From positions 1 to 64,000 of the forward strand of contig NZ_FMZO01000008.1 in assembly GCF_900101395.1 (NCBI RefSeq): a stretch of 64,000 nt of DNA. The letters run 5' to 3'. Shown here in pieces: positions 8,430-16,620 of this stretch. Each line of letters begins with the position of its first letter. The stretch's first letter is position 1. Source of the stretch: Niabella drilacis (GTDB lineage Bacteria > Bacteroidota > Bacteroidia > Chitinophagales > Chitinophagaceae). The notes under the pieces were generated by a model. It worked only from the letters and a program-made list of their open reading frames with translations. It was not told where the DNA came from and did no database searches. The position numbers and the translations under genes are program-made.

Positions 8430-8952
8430 AATAAATAAAAGCGGGTGGTATATTAATGGGCTCAAAGCCGAGCTGAACCAACGGGAACTTCCGCCGGAGC
8501 AGGGCCCTGTCGTTAAGCGAATACTGGAACTGGATATAGAACCCGCCGGGTTTTAATACGGATTTGACGGCTTCAAGGATATGCTCCTTTGTGGACCTGT
8601 TCAGGTTGGCCAGCGGAAGGCCCGAAATGACATAGTCGGCCGTTTCGGGGGCAATGTACCGCGGCAGCTGGCAAACATCGTCGTTAACAGCAGCAAACTG
8701 CGGCCGTTTCAGCAGGTGCAGTTTGTAGAAAAGCTGCGGATTGATCTCAAACGAGGTGAGCCGAGAAACTGCATTTATCTGGTCAAGCAGATGCCGCGTG
8801 ATACTGCCCGTACCGGCGCCCAGTTCCACGATATGCACAGAACGGCTGAAGTCAACGATCCGCGTCATCCGGCCGGCCAGCCTCGAAGAACTTTCTACAA
8901 GGGATCCTGTTTGCGCCAGGTTTTCATATGCTGCTCTGAAAAATGTAAACAT
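8413..8952 (-). CDS. SAM-dependent methyltransferase (phospholipid/rRNA-adenine type fold)
   Basis: A 179-residue class I methyltransferase. I chose ATG 8952 (MFTFFRAAYENLAQTGSLVE); an upstream in-frame start at 9021 would add 23 residues that look untranslated. SAM motif I reads IVELGAGTGSITRHLL, motif II LTSFEINPQ, and motif IV YVISGLPLANLN. The pattern (ISGLPL, VLKPGGFYIQFQYS) resembles bacterial phosphatidylethanolamine N-methyltransferases related to KsgA. Together with the overlapping VTT membrane protein it suggests a role in membrane lipids; the actual substrate is not certain. Confidence 0.78.
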   Translation of the reverse strand: MFTFFRAAYENLAQTGSLVESSSRLAGRMTRIVDFSRSVHIVELGAGTGSITRHLLDQINAVSRLTSFEINPQLFYKLHLLKRPQFAAVNDDVCQLPRYIAPETADYVISGLPLANLNRSTKEHILEAVKSVLKPGGFYIQFQYSLNDRALLRRKFPLVQLGFEPINIPPAFIYYAQRQ

Positions 8953-9170
8953 GATTGTTGTTTTTTCTGTAAAATAGACCGGGTAAACGCAGGGCGGAAA
9001 ATAAAATCGACCGGTGCTCATTGACTACCTGCAAGTGGTGGATTATGGCGGATCAATGGAAAATACATCTGTTAAAACTGCTTGTCGGCATCCACACCCC
9101 GTTCATTGCCGGCAGGAGCCGGTTGGTCGATAAAATTTGACCGCTGAACTTTAATCGCGAATTTTACGGG

Positions 9171-9641
9171 ATGAAGCCCCAGGTCTTAAAGGAACGCATT
9201 TTGAATGCAACAACGCGGCGTGTAGTGCGGCATACGCTCTTCTGGATAGCGTTTTATCTGCTGCAGTTCTACTATGGCCTGGTATCGATTCCCGCGCTTA
9301 TCATTGCCCCGGCAATGTTTTTAAACCCGTTGCGGCTAATTGTTGGAGCGGCATTTGTCTTTTACCCCCTGATGTACTGGATCGTACCGCGTTTTTTTGC
9401 ACGCAAAAAATACCGGCGGGGTATTTTCTGGTCACTGGTCTTATTTGGATTATTTGTTGTTATGGATGCGTTGTGGGAAATCCGTATCCTGAATAGCTGT
9501 GCTTCCTGCTGGGAGGAGCTGCGTGTAAAGCAACCGGAATACTACACCTACCTGCACCGCGGGCTGCTTGGTACTGTGCTTACCCGGCTCATCAGCTTTG
9601 GCTTCCTGTACCAGCTGATGGTGCAGCTTGCCACCTGTTAA
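9171..9641 (+). pseudogene. Truncated LytS-type sensor histidine kinase (membrane part only)
   Basis: A 156-residue frame holding four or five hydrophobic segments (about 22-42, 46-70, 85-105, 138-155) of the kind found at the N-terminus of Bacteroidota LytS/YehU-like sensor kinases (RHTLFWIAFYLLQFYYG, VFYPLMYWIVPRFF). The kinase part with the NPHFLFN motif is absent: at about 9625-9640 the sequence passes directly, out of frame, into the last part of a response regulator. One deletion removing the kinase domain and most of the receiver explains this. A stable short membrane protein could still be made. Confidence 0.6.
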
Positions 9642-9694
9642 AGCCTGTCACCTTTGAGCGCTTTACACAGGCGGTTGTAAAGGCGCAGGAGGTA

Positions 9695-10060
9695 TTGGCA
9701 AGCCCCGTGGTTACCATACAGGAACAGGCAATGGCTGCTGCACCCCTTGTATCGGATCACCTCTTCATAAAAATGGACAACCGGCATATAAGGCTCAACT
9801 TTGATGAATTGCTTTATTTTGAAGCACAGCGCGACTTTACAAAGATCTTTCTGGAGGACAGGACACTGCTGGTGGGGCTTCATCTGAAGTTGCTGGAAAA
9901 TATGTTGCCGGATGCACTGTTTGCCAGGGTACACCGTTCCTATATCATCAATAAACGCAAGATCTCCGGTATTGAAGGCAACCGTATCCTTATTCAAAAG
10001 AGCGAGGTCCCCATTGGCACCCATTACAAAGAAGCTTTTTTTCGCCGGATGGGCCTCTGA
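9695..10060 (+). CDS. LytTR DNA-binding domain, remnant of a LytR/AlgR response regulator
   Basis: The 121-residue frame from ATG 9695 contains a complete LytTR domain (HLFIKMDNRHIRLNFDELLY, LLPDALFARVHRSYIIN, then GTHYKEAFFRRM). The same frame continues upstream of the ATG as HLLKPVTFERFTQAVVKA, the conserved end of a receiver domain and its linker, so this gene originally encoded a full response regulator. The phospho-acceptor Asp and most of the receiver are gone. If translated from 9695 it would be an unphosphorylatable DNA-binding protein. It immediately follows the truncated sensor kinase, its former partner. Confidence 0.75.
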   Translation: MASPVVTIQEQAMAAAPLVSDHLFIKMDNRHIRLNFDELLYFEAQRDFTKIFLEDRTLLVGLHLKLLENMLPDALFARVHRSYIINKRKISGIEGNRILIQKSEVPIGTHYKEAFFRRMGL

Positions 10061-10069
10061 AGCCTGCTC

Positions 10070-10306
10070 TTATTCCTGTTTCAATGAATCCAGTATATGA
10101 CGCACCAATACATCCCGCTGTTCTTTGTTCATTCCGGCATTGGGAAAGCTCCTGTCATAGTTTACAACGTTGCGCCAGCCCTTTTGAATTTGAACCTGGA
10201 TGCGGAGCGCACCGTTGCGGTCAGTTACGGAGACGCGTGTGCTGTTATGGCTGCCACACGAAACAGCTCCGGCAAGCAGCGATATTAAAATTATCTTTAT
10301 ACGCAT
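10070..10306 (-). CDS. Small lipoprotein of unknown function
   Basis: 78 residues from ATG 10306. A lipoprotein signal peptide (MRIKIILISLLAGAVSC) ends in an A-V-S-C lipobox, so the mature protein probably begins at Cys17 and is membrane-anchored. The remaining 60 residues (VTDRNGALRIQVQIQKGW, then NKEQRDVLVRHILDSLKQE) match nothing I recognise. An upstream in-frame extension to 10429 lacks signal-peptide character. It converges with the LytTR gene. Confidence 0.65.
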   Translation of the reverse strand: MRIKIILISLLAGAVSCGSHNSTRVSVTDRNGALRIQVQIQKGWRNVVNYDRSFPNAGMNKEQRDVLVRHILDSLKQE

Positions 10307-10457
10307 GAAGCTCTGTTTTATGGCAGCAATATTAAAGCAACGGATGTGCCCCGGTTGTAAAAATGGGATCAACGGATATAAAAAAGGGGCCAACCCGGAA
10401 ACTTTATACTGAAACGGAGCGTGCAACATTTTAGAACCAGGAAAGACCCCTGATCAT

Positions 10458-10847
10458 ATGAGACAAAAAAAACAAAATGCTGCCCGGCGCAGCGATGAAA
10501 TTACTGAACAGTACCTGCAGCTGCTAGATCAGCACCTCGAAGATGTGGTGAACGGAGATGCCGCTGAAATGATGCCGCTTTCGGAGATCGCTGCGCGGCT
10601 TTTTGTTTCGCACCAGCACCTTACGGATACGGTTCAGAAAGCCACGGGGAACCATCCCTGTTATTTCTATGATCTGAAGATCATCGAGCGTGCGCAGCAA
10701 ATGCTGAAAGAAACAGATTGGCCGGTGGCTGCGATCGCGCTGAAACTGACCTATGACCCGTCTAATTTTTCAAAGTTCTTTCGGAAATTTACAGGAAGGA
10801 CGCCCGGCGCTTACCGGCTTGCCTCGGCAAATGGCACTGGCGGGTAA
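10458..10847 (+). CDS. Single-domain AraC-type transcriptional regulator
   Basis: 129 residues consisting almost only of the paired helix-turn-helix of the AraC/XylS family: LSEIAARLFVSHQHLTDTVQ is the first HTH, and AIALKLTYDPSNFSKFFRKF is the second with the PSNFSKFF signature, followed by TGRTPGAYR. There is no ligand-binding domain, only about 40 extra N-terminal residues, so effector sensing is not evident. It lies 82 bp upstream of an SDR oxidoreductase in the same direction, its most likely target. Confidence 0.85.
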   Translation: MRQKKQNAARRSDEITEQYLQLLDQHLEDVVNGDAAEMMPLSEIAARLFVSHQHLTDTVQKATGNHPCYFYDLKIIERAQQMLKETDWPVAAIALKLTYDPSNFSKFFRKFTGRTPGAYRLASANGTGG

Positions 10848-10929
10848 AAAACCGAAAAGTTCACCATAAACGTAGCGGCCGGGTTACAGACCTTTGGTTG
10901 TTGAATAATTTTTAATAAAAAACAACCAT

Positions 10930-11685
10930 ATGGCACAAAAAGATCTGAAAGGAAAAGTAGTATTGATCGCGGGCGGTGGTAAAAACCTGGGTGGCTTGCT
11001 CAGCCGGGATTTTGCTGCGCAGGGAGCAAAACTGGCGATCCATTACAACAGTGAGCATTCAAAGGCAGACAGCGAAAAAACGCTGGCCGAAGTGCAGGCC
11101 ACCGGCGCCGAAGCGTTCTTATTCCAGGGAGACCTGACCAAAGTGGAAAACATCACCCGGTTTTTTGATGAAGCAATTACCCGGTTCGGCGGTATTGATA
11201 TTGCCATTAACACCGTAGGAATGGTATTGAAAAAGCCCTTTGTGGATACCACCGAAGCCGAGTATGATGCAATGTTCAGCATTAACTCTAAAGTGGCTTA
11301 TTTCTTTATCCGGGAGGCCGGTAAGAAATTAAGGGACCATGGAAAGATCTGCACCATTGTTACTTCCCTGCTGGCAGCATATACCGGCTTGTATTCTACC
11401 TATGCCGGGGCCAAGGCACCGGTAGAGCATTTTACAAGAATGGCCTCTAAAGAATTTGGCGGAAGAGGGATTTCCGTTACAGCCGTTGCTCCGGGACCGA
11501 TGGACACCCCGTTTTTCTATGGCCAGGAATCCCCGGAGGCCGTAGCCTATCATCAATCGGCTTCTGCCCTGGGCGGATTAACGGATATCAGGGATATTGC
11601 TCCGCTTGTTGAATTCCTGGTGACCGATGGCTGGTGGATCACCGGGCAAACCATCTTTGCCAACGGGGGATATACCACGCGCTAA
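10930..11685 (+). CDS. SDR family oxidoreductase
   Basis: Classical short-chain dehydrogenase of 251 residues. The NAD(P)-binding motif is GGGKNLGGLL (a TGxxxGxG variant at about 15-24), followed by a His/Asn/Ser pattern (HYNSEHSK) that favours NADP. NTVGM replaces the NNAG motif. The active site is TSLLAAYTGLYSTYAGAK, giving Ser, Tyr and Lys of the YxxxK motif. The end (GGLTDIRDIAPLVEFL...ITGQTIFANGGY) is typical. The substrate cannot be told. It follows a small AraC regulator and ends at a strong terminator. Confidence 0.88.
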   Translation: MAQKDLKGKVVLIAGGGKNLGGLLSRDFAAQGAKLAIHYNSEHSKADSEKTLAEVQATGAEAFLFQGDLTKVENITRFFDEAITRFGGIDIAINTVGMVLKKPFVDTTEAEYDAMFSINSKVAYFFIREAGKKLRDHGKICTIVTSLLAAYTGLYSTYAGAKAPVEHFTRMASKEFGGRGISVTAVAPGPMDTPFFYGQESPEAVAYHQSASALGGLTDIRDIAPLVEFLVTDGWWITGQTIFANGGYTTR

Positions 11686-11710
11686 CAGGACTTCTCCTGT
11701 AATAAAAAAG

Positions 11711-11745
11711 GAGCAGGCAAAATAACGGGTGCCTGCTCTTTCTTT
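11711..11745 (+). terminator. Terminator after the SDR gene
   Basis: A perfect 9-bp stem GAGCAGGCA (11711-11719) / TGCCTGCTC (11730-11738) is preceded by an A-run and followed by TTTCTTT, 25 bases after the SDR stop. Confidence 0.8.
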
Positions 11746-11851
11746 GTATGCCCCGGCAGCCTGGGTGCCAAAGCCGGGTACGCGGGATTCTAAAACCGAT
11801 ATCGTAATTTAGACGGGGGCATTTCTTTGGCAATACCTTAAATAATATACC

Positions 11852-12202
11852 ATGATGCTGAAAATTATTAACACAGTCCTGATACTGACAGCCGTATTGA
11901 TGGGCATTAAACAGGGGCTTGCCATGTTGAATGCCAAAACGGAAATGCTGGAACTTTTTGCCAAAGGCGGCCTGGGGACCGCCGGGGTAAAGATCAATGG
12001 GGCTATTACAATACTGGCTGCCCTGCTGATCCTTTTTCCAAAAACGTTTCTATGGGGAAATTTCATCATGGCAGCAGGTATACTGCTGGTTGCCTGTATT
12101 CAGCTGACCGATGGCAACATCCGGGGGGCATTGATCGAGTTACCTTTTCTTGTATTGAACCTGGTGATCATCTATCTGCAGCACCCGCTCCGGGCGCGGT
12201 AG
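11852..12202 (+). CDS. DoxX-like small integral membrane protein
   Basis: 116 residues with four predicted membrane helices (about 3-20, 45-65, 67-87, 92-110) and a short N-terminal loop (KQGLAMLNAKTEMLELFAK). The size, four-helix plan and loop resemble the DoxX-like/DUF4870-type group of Bacteroidota inner-membrane proteins; the exact family is uncertain. Two ATGs in tandem at 11852/11855 are possible starts. It has its own space between a terminator and rmuC. Confidence 0.6.
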   Translation: MMLKIINTVLILTAVLMGIKQGLAMLNAKTEMLELFAKGGLGTAGVKINGAITILAALLILFPKTFLWGNFIMAAGILLVACIQLTDGNIRGALIELPFLVLNLVIIYLQHPLRAR

Positions 12203-12350
12203 ATCTGCCCCCGGTGCATCAGCGCCGTGGATCCTGCCCGAAAACCGGCGCTGCGGTGAATTTGCCTTTTGATGCCGGAATCTCAGAAAAAAGATGAACT
12301 TTTGTAGCGGAATGGTAAAGATGGGATTTATTAATTGAACGGATCTGACT

Positions 12351-13859
12351 ATGGAAAGTTTATACCTGCTCCTTGGAATCATCATTGGTGTTGCAATCGG
12401 CTACCTGGTTGCGCGAAAACTGCTGGCAACGGCTTCTGTACCCAGTTCCGCAGCGGAGGCATTACAGAAAAAGATCAGTTTGCTGGAGCAGTCAAACGCC
12501 TCCCGCTTATCACGGGCGGAAGTACAGCAGCAATATATCGCCCGCGAAGCTGGTGAACTGCTGCAGGAGCATATCCATACACTACAGGAGGAATTAAAAG
12601 ATGAAAAATGGGCGGCGCAGCAACAGCAGAAAGAGCTTTTGAGACTGACCCGGGAATCGGAGCAGAAGTTTTCCAGAGCAGAGGTAGAGGAGCGCGACCA
12701 GCGGCTTCTGCAGCTGAGTAATGAACTGGTAGCGATGAAGGAAAAGGAAGATGCGCTGAAGGAGAAGCTGGAACTGTTTGCGGCGGAGCTGGAGAAGCTG
12801 CACCAGTTCTCGCATGAACGGTTTAAAACACTGGCTGCGGATGTACTGGAAGAGAAAAAGAAAACCTTCCTGGATGAAAATAAAAAGGAGCTGAATACGA
12901 TCCTGGAACCGCTGAAGACCAACCTGGACCAGTTCCGGGAGAAAGTAGAAGCTACCCGGAAAGAAGACATACAGGAGTTTACCTCTCTGAAAAAGGAAAT
13001 AGAGCGCTTACAGCAGTTGAATGTGCAACTGGGAGATGATGCGCGGAACCTGGCTACTGCATTAAAAGCAGAGGTGAAGATGCAGGGTAATTGGGGCGAA
13101 GACCGGCTGAATATGATCCTGGAGGCTGAGGGGCTGCAGAAATATATTGATTTTACCCGGGAGGAAGTATACCGGGATGCGGCGGAAGACAATATCCGGC
13201 GCCCCGATTTTGTGCTGAAGCTACCCAATGGCAAGCATATTATTATTGACAGCAAGGTTTCATTAACGGCTTATGTCAACTACTTTAATGCTGCTGATCT
13301 GAAGACCAAACAGGAACAGCTCCGGCTGCATATCCGCAGCGTTACGGATCACATCGAAAAGCTGGCAGATAAGAATTATCAATCGCTGGCCGGGCTCAAC
13401 ACTCCGGACTATGTTTTCCTCTTCATGCCGGTAGAACCGGCGCTTACATTGGCATTGAACCAGGCACCCGACCTGTTTAACCAGGCGCTGAAGAAAAAGA
13501 TCGTCCTTATTACCCCAACAACACTGGTGGCTACCTTAAAAGTGGTGAAGCTGCTCTGGCAGAAAGAGAACCAGGTAAAGAACGTGGAGGAGATCTTCCG
13601 CCAGTGCGGGGAGTTATATAATAAGTTTGTACTCTTCCTGGAAGAGATGGAGCGGGTGGAGGGCGCGTTAAGCCAGGCATCCAGGGCGCACCGCGATGCT
13701 ATGAATCATCTGAAGGAGGGCACTAAAAAAGGCAATACCATCATTGGCCGGTTTGAGCGCATCCGGAACCTGGAAGCAAAGGTCAGCAAACAGATCCCCG
13801 GTAAGTACCTGGCCGAGCTGGACCTGCTGCCGGATGATGATATCCCTTCAGGAATGTAA
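12351..13859 (+). CDS. rmuC: DNA recombination protein RmuC
   Basis: 502 residues. A single N-terminal membrane anchor (about 2-20, LLLGIIIGVAIGYLVARKL) is followed by a long Glu/Lys/Gln-rich coiled coil (about 35-220) and the RmuC domain (about 240-430), with QGNWGEDRLNMILE, RRPDFVLKLPNGKHIIIDSK and FMPVEPALTLAL. The Asp and Lys in IDSKVSL fit the PD-(D/E)XK-like nuclease core proposed for the family. RmuC limits inversions at short inverted repeats, which are abundant in this genome. The gene stands alone. A long antisense open frame rich in Ser/Phe is a codon-composition shadow. Confidence 0.93.
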   Translation: MESLYLLLGIIIGVAIGYLVARKLLATASVPSSAAEALQKKISLLEQSNASRLSRAEVQQQYIAREAGELLQEHIHTLQEELKDEKWAAQQQQKELLRLTRESEQKFSRAEVEERDQRLLQLSNELVAMKEKEDALKEKLELFAAELEKLHQFSHERFKTLAADVLEEKKKTFLDENKKELNTILEPLKTNLDQFREKVEATRKEDIQEFTSLKKEIERLQQLNVQLGDDARNLATALKAEVKMQGNWGEDRLNMILEAEGLQKYIDFTREEVYRDAAEDNIRRPDFVLKLPNGKHIIIDSKVSLTAYVNYFNAADLKTKQEQLRLHIRSVTDHIEKLADKNYQSLAGLNTPDYVFLFMPVEPALTLALNQAPDLFNQALKKKIVLITPTTLVATLKVVKLLWQKENQVKNVEEIFRQCGELYNKFVLFLEEMERVEGALSQASRAHRDAMNHLKEGTKKGNTIIGRFERIRNLEAKVSKQIPGKYLAELDLLPDDDIPSGM

Positions 13860-14033
13860 AGTAGGAAATAGTCAATGGTTAATGGTCAATAGTCGATAGG
13901 ACATGAGGCCAGCAAACGGATCTGACATCAAACTTCAAACAAAAGAGTGATCAGTGAGAAGTGAAACACGCTCTAACGTGAAACCAAAGAAGGCCGATCA
14001 GGTAACAACGGCTCAAACGTCAAATTAAAAGCG

Positions 14034-14879
14034 TCACTCCATATGCAACACCAACACCGGTACCTCGCTGCGCCAGGCAAGGTTCTTGGTGATGCTTTTA
14101 TGGAACAGGCCGGCAAGAAAGCTGCGCATTTTATGGATGGAGATGACCAGGGATGCATTGTCTTCTTTGGCAAGTGCCCGCACCGCTGTTGGCAGGTCCT
14201 CCACGTTGCTGGCCAGGTGCAGCCGAAAATGATAATCCTGCAGTTCCAGTTGCAGCTCATTCGCCAGCCTGGATTCTCTTTCGTTCAGCTCGTTTTTCAT
14301 ACAGCGGTGCACTGCTGTTACCCGTGCATTGAACCGCTCCAGGAATTTATGCAGCTTTACCCGGATCGATTTGCTGAGCGATTCCTTAAAATCGGATGCG
14401 AGCACAATATTGTCCGGGATAGCAATAGGCGCATGCCTGGGTACAAGCAGTACCGGGTAGCGGATCTTGTCTACTCCCCGTTGCACATTATCGCCTACAA
14501 GAAAGGTCTCCAGCTCATCCTTCGGCTTAAAACCCATAATGACCAGGTCAATATCTTCGTCATCGCAGACCTGGTTCACAGCCGGTGCCAGGGCATCATT
14601 GACGACCAAAGTGGTCAGTTTCGTGGTGGTGGCCAGCAGGCTGCGGATCCGGTCTTTAAGTAAATGCAGCTCCTCTTTCCGCCCTTCTTCCAACGCGTCG
14701 GCCTCCTGCATGCTTAACGCCAGGGATCCCGCTTCTCCCGAATCATAGATGGGCACGCTTTCATAAGTGTTCAATATAAAAAACTGTTCTGCATTCAGCC
14801 GGTTAGCCAGGTTGCAGGCATAATCCACCGCATGGCCGGCTGCGTCAGAAAAATCGGTAATAACCAGAAGCTTTTTCAT
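14034..14879 (-). CDS. Tandem-domain universal stress protein
   Basis: 281 residues with two UspA folds. Domain 1 (about 1-148) starts KLLVITDFSDAAGHAVDYAC and ends with GVDKIRYPVLLVP; the nucleotide-binding G-2x-G-9x-G-type loop is degenerate (GFKPKDELETFLVGDNVQRG). Domain 2 (about 155-281) begins DNIVLASDFKESLSKSI and ends SEVPVLVLHME. Such double Usps are common in Bacteroidota and respond to starvation or oxidative stress; no partner gene is nearby. The 170 bp between it and rmuC contains short degenerate repeats (GTCAATGGTTAATGGTCAAT). Confidence 0.85.
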   Translation of the reverse strand: MKKLLVITDFSDAAGHAVDYACNLANRLNAEQFFILNTYESVPIYDSGEAGSLALSMQEADALEEGRKEELHLLKDRIRSLLATTTKLTTLVVNDALAPAVNQVCDDEDIDLVIMGFKPKDELETFLVGDNVQRGVDKIRYPVLLVPRHAPIAIPDNIVLASDFKESLSKSIRVKLHKFLERFNARVTAVHRCMKNELNERESRLANELQLELQDYHFRLHLASNVEDLPTAVRALAKEDNASLVISIHKMRSFLAGLFHKSITKNLAWRSEVPVLVLHME

Positions 14880-15121
14880 AATCCGCCGTTTTGTCTCCTT
14901 AAATTTACAAAAAAGCTATCGCTTTATAGTGGCTTTCCGCAACTTTTTTCGGGGTTCGGGATATCGGAGGACCGGCGGCAGACCCACCTGCAATCGGCCA
15001 TATTAATGCGCCCTTTATCTTTTATATAGGCTGCTTCAATAGGCCATATCATTGCTGCCAGGTACTGTTGCTGATGTAGCTCCTGGTATTTACAGGGGAG
15101 ATCGGTGAAGAGCCGTGCCCC

Positions 15122-15340
15122 GGAAGCAGGAACAGGATCAGGCGCTGTAAGCGCCCCTTGTTTGTAGCTAGGTATTCAAGAGAACCCCCGGCTCCTGCAG
15201 GAGCCGCGTAACATTATCCGGGGCAAATAGACGCGAGGTCCCCGGGGAGCCTGGTTGCTGCAACCGGCCCGTTTGCTATAAACGCAAAGCTCCTGCGGAG
15301 CGGATCAATGCTGCAATCAGCTGCGTTTGCGCTGCAGGGG
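15122..15340 (-). repeat. Four-hairpin composite intergenic repeat, copy A (inverted)
   Basis: Read on the minus strand, this segment follows the same order of blocks as 37968-38180 and 56271-56484: GCAAACGCA-type start, hairpin GCTCC-GCA-GGAGC, a GGCTCCCCGGGGA palindrome, hairpin GGCTCC-TGCA-GGAGCC, and hairpin GGCGCT-TAC-AGCGCC. The last stem differs from copy C by a compensatory A:T to G:C change. It occupies most of the 530-bp gap 14880-15410; the rest of that gap shows nothing else. Confidence 0.75.
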
Positions 15341-15366
15341 GAGGCAGCGATTCAGCTCCTTTGTCT

Positions 15367-15374
15367 TACATTTG
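15367..15374 (+). promoter_or_regulatory. -7 promoter element of the epimerase gene
   Basis: TACATTTG fits TAnnTTTG and lies 36 bases before the GTG start of the dipeptide epimerase. No good -33 element is seen. Confidence 0.45.
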
Positions 15375-15410
15375 CCAAAACCCGGCCGGGGGAACACCGG
15401 CAAGTGAAGC

Positions 15411-16436
15411 GTGAAGTGTAATTATTACCCATTCAATTTAAAATTCAGGCATCCTTTTACGATATCTAAAGGAACAAAAACACACCAGCCCACATTGATC
15501 GTGGAGCTGGAACATTTTGGTATAAAGGGATATGGTGAAGCCCCTGCGATCACCTATTACCATATATCTGTGGAGGATATGATTAAGGACCTGGAAGCAA
15601 AGAAACTGATGATCGAGCGCTTTGCTTTTACGGAGCCGGAGCGCTACTGGCACTTCCTGCATCATTTGCTGCCCGCGAACCCATTCCTGGTCTGTGCGCT
15701 GGATATGGCCGCCTGGGATCTGTGGGGCAAGTTGTCTGGTAAGCCGTTGTATGCTCTTTGGAAGGGCAACCCTGCGGACAGCCCATTGACTGATTTTACG
15801 ATTGGCATTGATACTCCCGGTAAAATGGCAGCCAAGCTGAAAGAACGCCCCTGGCCGGTATACAAGGTAAAAGTAGGTACACCCGATGACCTGGCTGTTG
15901 TAAAAGCTTTGCGGAGTGTTACCGATGTGCCTTTCCGGGTGGATGCGAATGCGGGTTGGGACCTGGAGACCGCCTTGAAGCTGATTCCCGAGCTGGAGGC
16001 CCTGGGGGTGGAGTATGTGGAGCAGCCGCTGGCTAAGGATAACTGGGAAGATATGCGTGTTTTGTATGAACGTTCCTCCCTGCCGCTGTATGCAGATGAA
16101 GCCTGCGTTTTTGAACAGGATGTTGAAAAATGCGTGGGGCATTTTCATGGGATCAATATCAAGCTCACAAAGTGCAGCGGCATTACGCCGGCATTGCGTA
16201 TGATAAAAGATGCAAGGAAAAAAGGACTCAGGATCATGGTGGGTTGTATGAATGAAAGCACGGTAGGGTCCGCTGCGGTAGCGCACCTGGCCCCGTTCAT
16301 TGATCACGTAGATGTAGACGGCCCATTGCTGCTGGAAGAAGATGTGGCAACCGGGCTGGGATATGATTATGGCAAACTTATTTATAACAATAAACCGGGA
16401 TTGGGGATCGAATATACGGGATTGTTTAAGGGGTGA
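15411..16436 (+). CDS. L-Ala-D/L-Glu (dipeptide) epimerase
   Basis: 341-residue member of the muconate-lactonizing subgroup of the enolase superfamily. The capping domain contains FRHPFTISKGT and a GYGEAPAITYY loop; the barrel has the catalytic YKVKVG lysine pair, metal ligands in VDANAGW, EYVEQPL and YADEAC, and a second Lys in NIKLTKCSGI. This set fits the epimerases that convert L-Ala-D-Glu to L-Ala-L-Glu during recycling of cell-wall peptides. Exact dipeptide specificity is inferred. The start is GTG 15411 because no in-frame ATG gives the N-terminal strand. It is followed by a UbiD gene but spaced by 184 bp. Confidence 0.85.
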   Translation: MKCNYYPFNLKFRHPFTISKGTKTHQPTLIVELEHFGIKGYGEAPAITYYHISVEDMIKDLEAKKLMIERFAFTEPERYWHFLHHLLPANPFLVCALDMAAWDLWGKLSGKPLYALWKGNPADSPLTDFTIGIDTPGKMAAKLKERPWPVYKVKVGTPDDLAVVKALRSVTDVPFRVDANAGWDLETALKLIPELEALGVEYVEQPLAKDNWEDMRVLYERSSLPLYADEACVFEQDVEKCVGHFHGINIKLTKCSGITPALRMIKDARKKGLRIMVGCMNESTVGSAAVAHLAPFIDHVDVDGPLLLEEDVATGLGYDYGKLIYNNKPGLGIEYTGLFKG

Positions 16437-16575
16437 TGTTTCAAGCTTCAGGTTCCGGGTTACCGGGGTGTAAAGTATTCCCGGAAGGAGTGTCCCGCAT
16501 CTTAACAGTGCCTCCCCGGAGTCCATTGAATCTTTGGCCCCTGGTACCTGAAAGTTAAAGGCTGATCTGATAGCT

Positions 16576-16617
16576 CAGTTCTCAATTCTCAATTCTCAAA
16601 TCTGATATCTCAAATAA
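16576..16617 (+). repeat. Short tandem CTCAATT / CTGATATCTC repeats
   Basis: Three near-identical 8-bp units (TTCTCAAT) are followed by TCTGATATCTCAAAT, ending 3 bases before the UbiD start codon. The position in the leader makes it either a slippage tract or part of the 5' UTR. Confidence 0.5.
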
Positions 16618-16620
16618 CCA

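Noticed and set aside
9625-9645. Programmed -1 frameshift making a membrane-LytTR fusion
   Set aside because: No X-XXY-YYZ slippery heptamer in the correct phase exists before the stop, and the downstream part is recognisably the end of a receiver domain, which fits a deletion better. A sequencing error cannot be excluded.
12401-13255. Long minus-strand frame opposite rmuC, rich in Ser and Phe
   Set aside because: It is antisense to the coiled-coil part of RmuC; its composition mirrors the Glu/Lys codons on the other strand and it has no domain.
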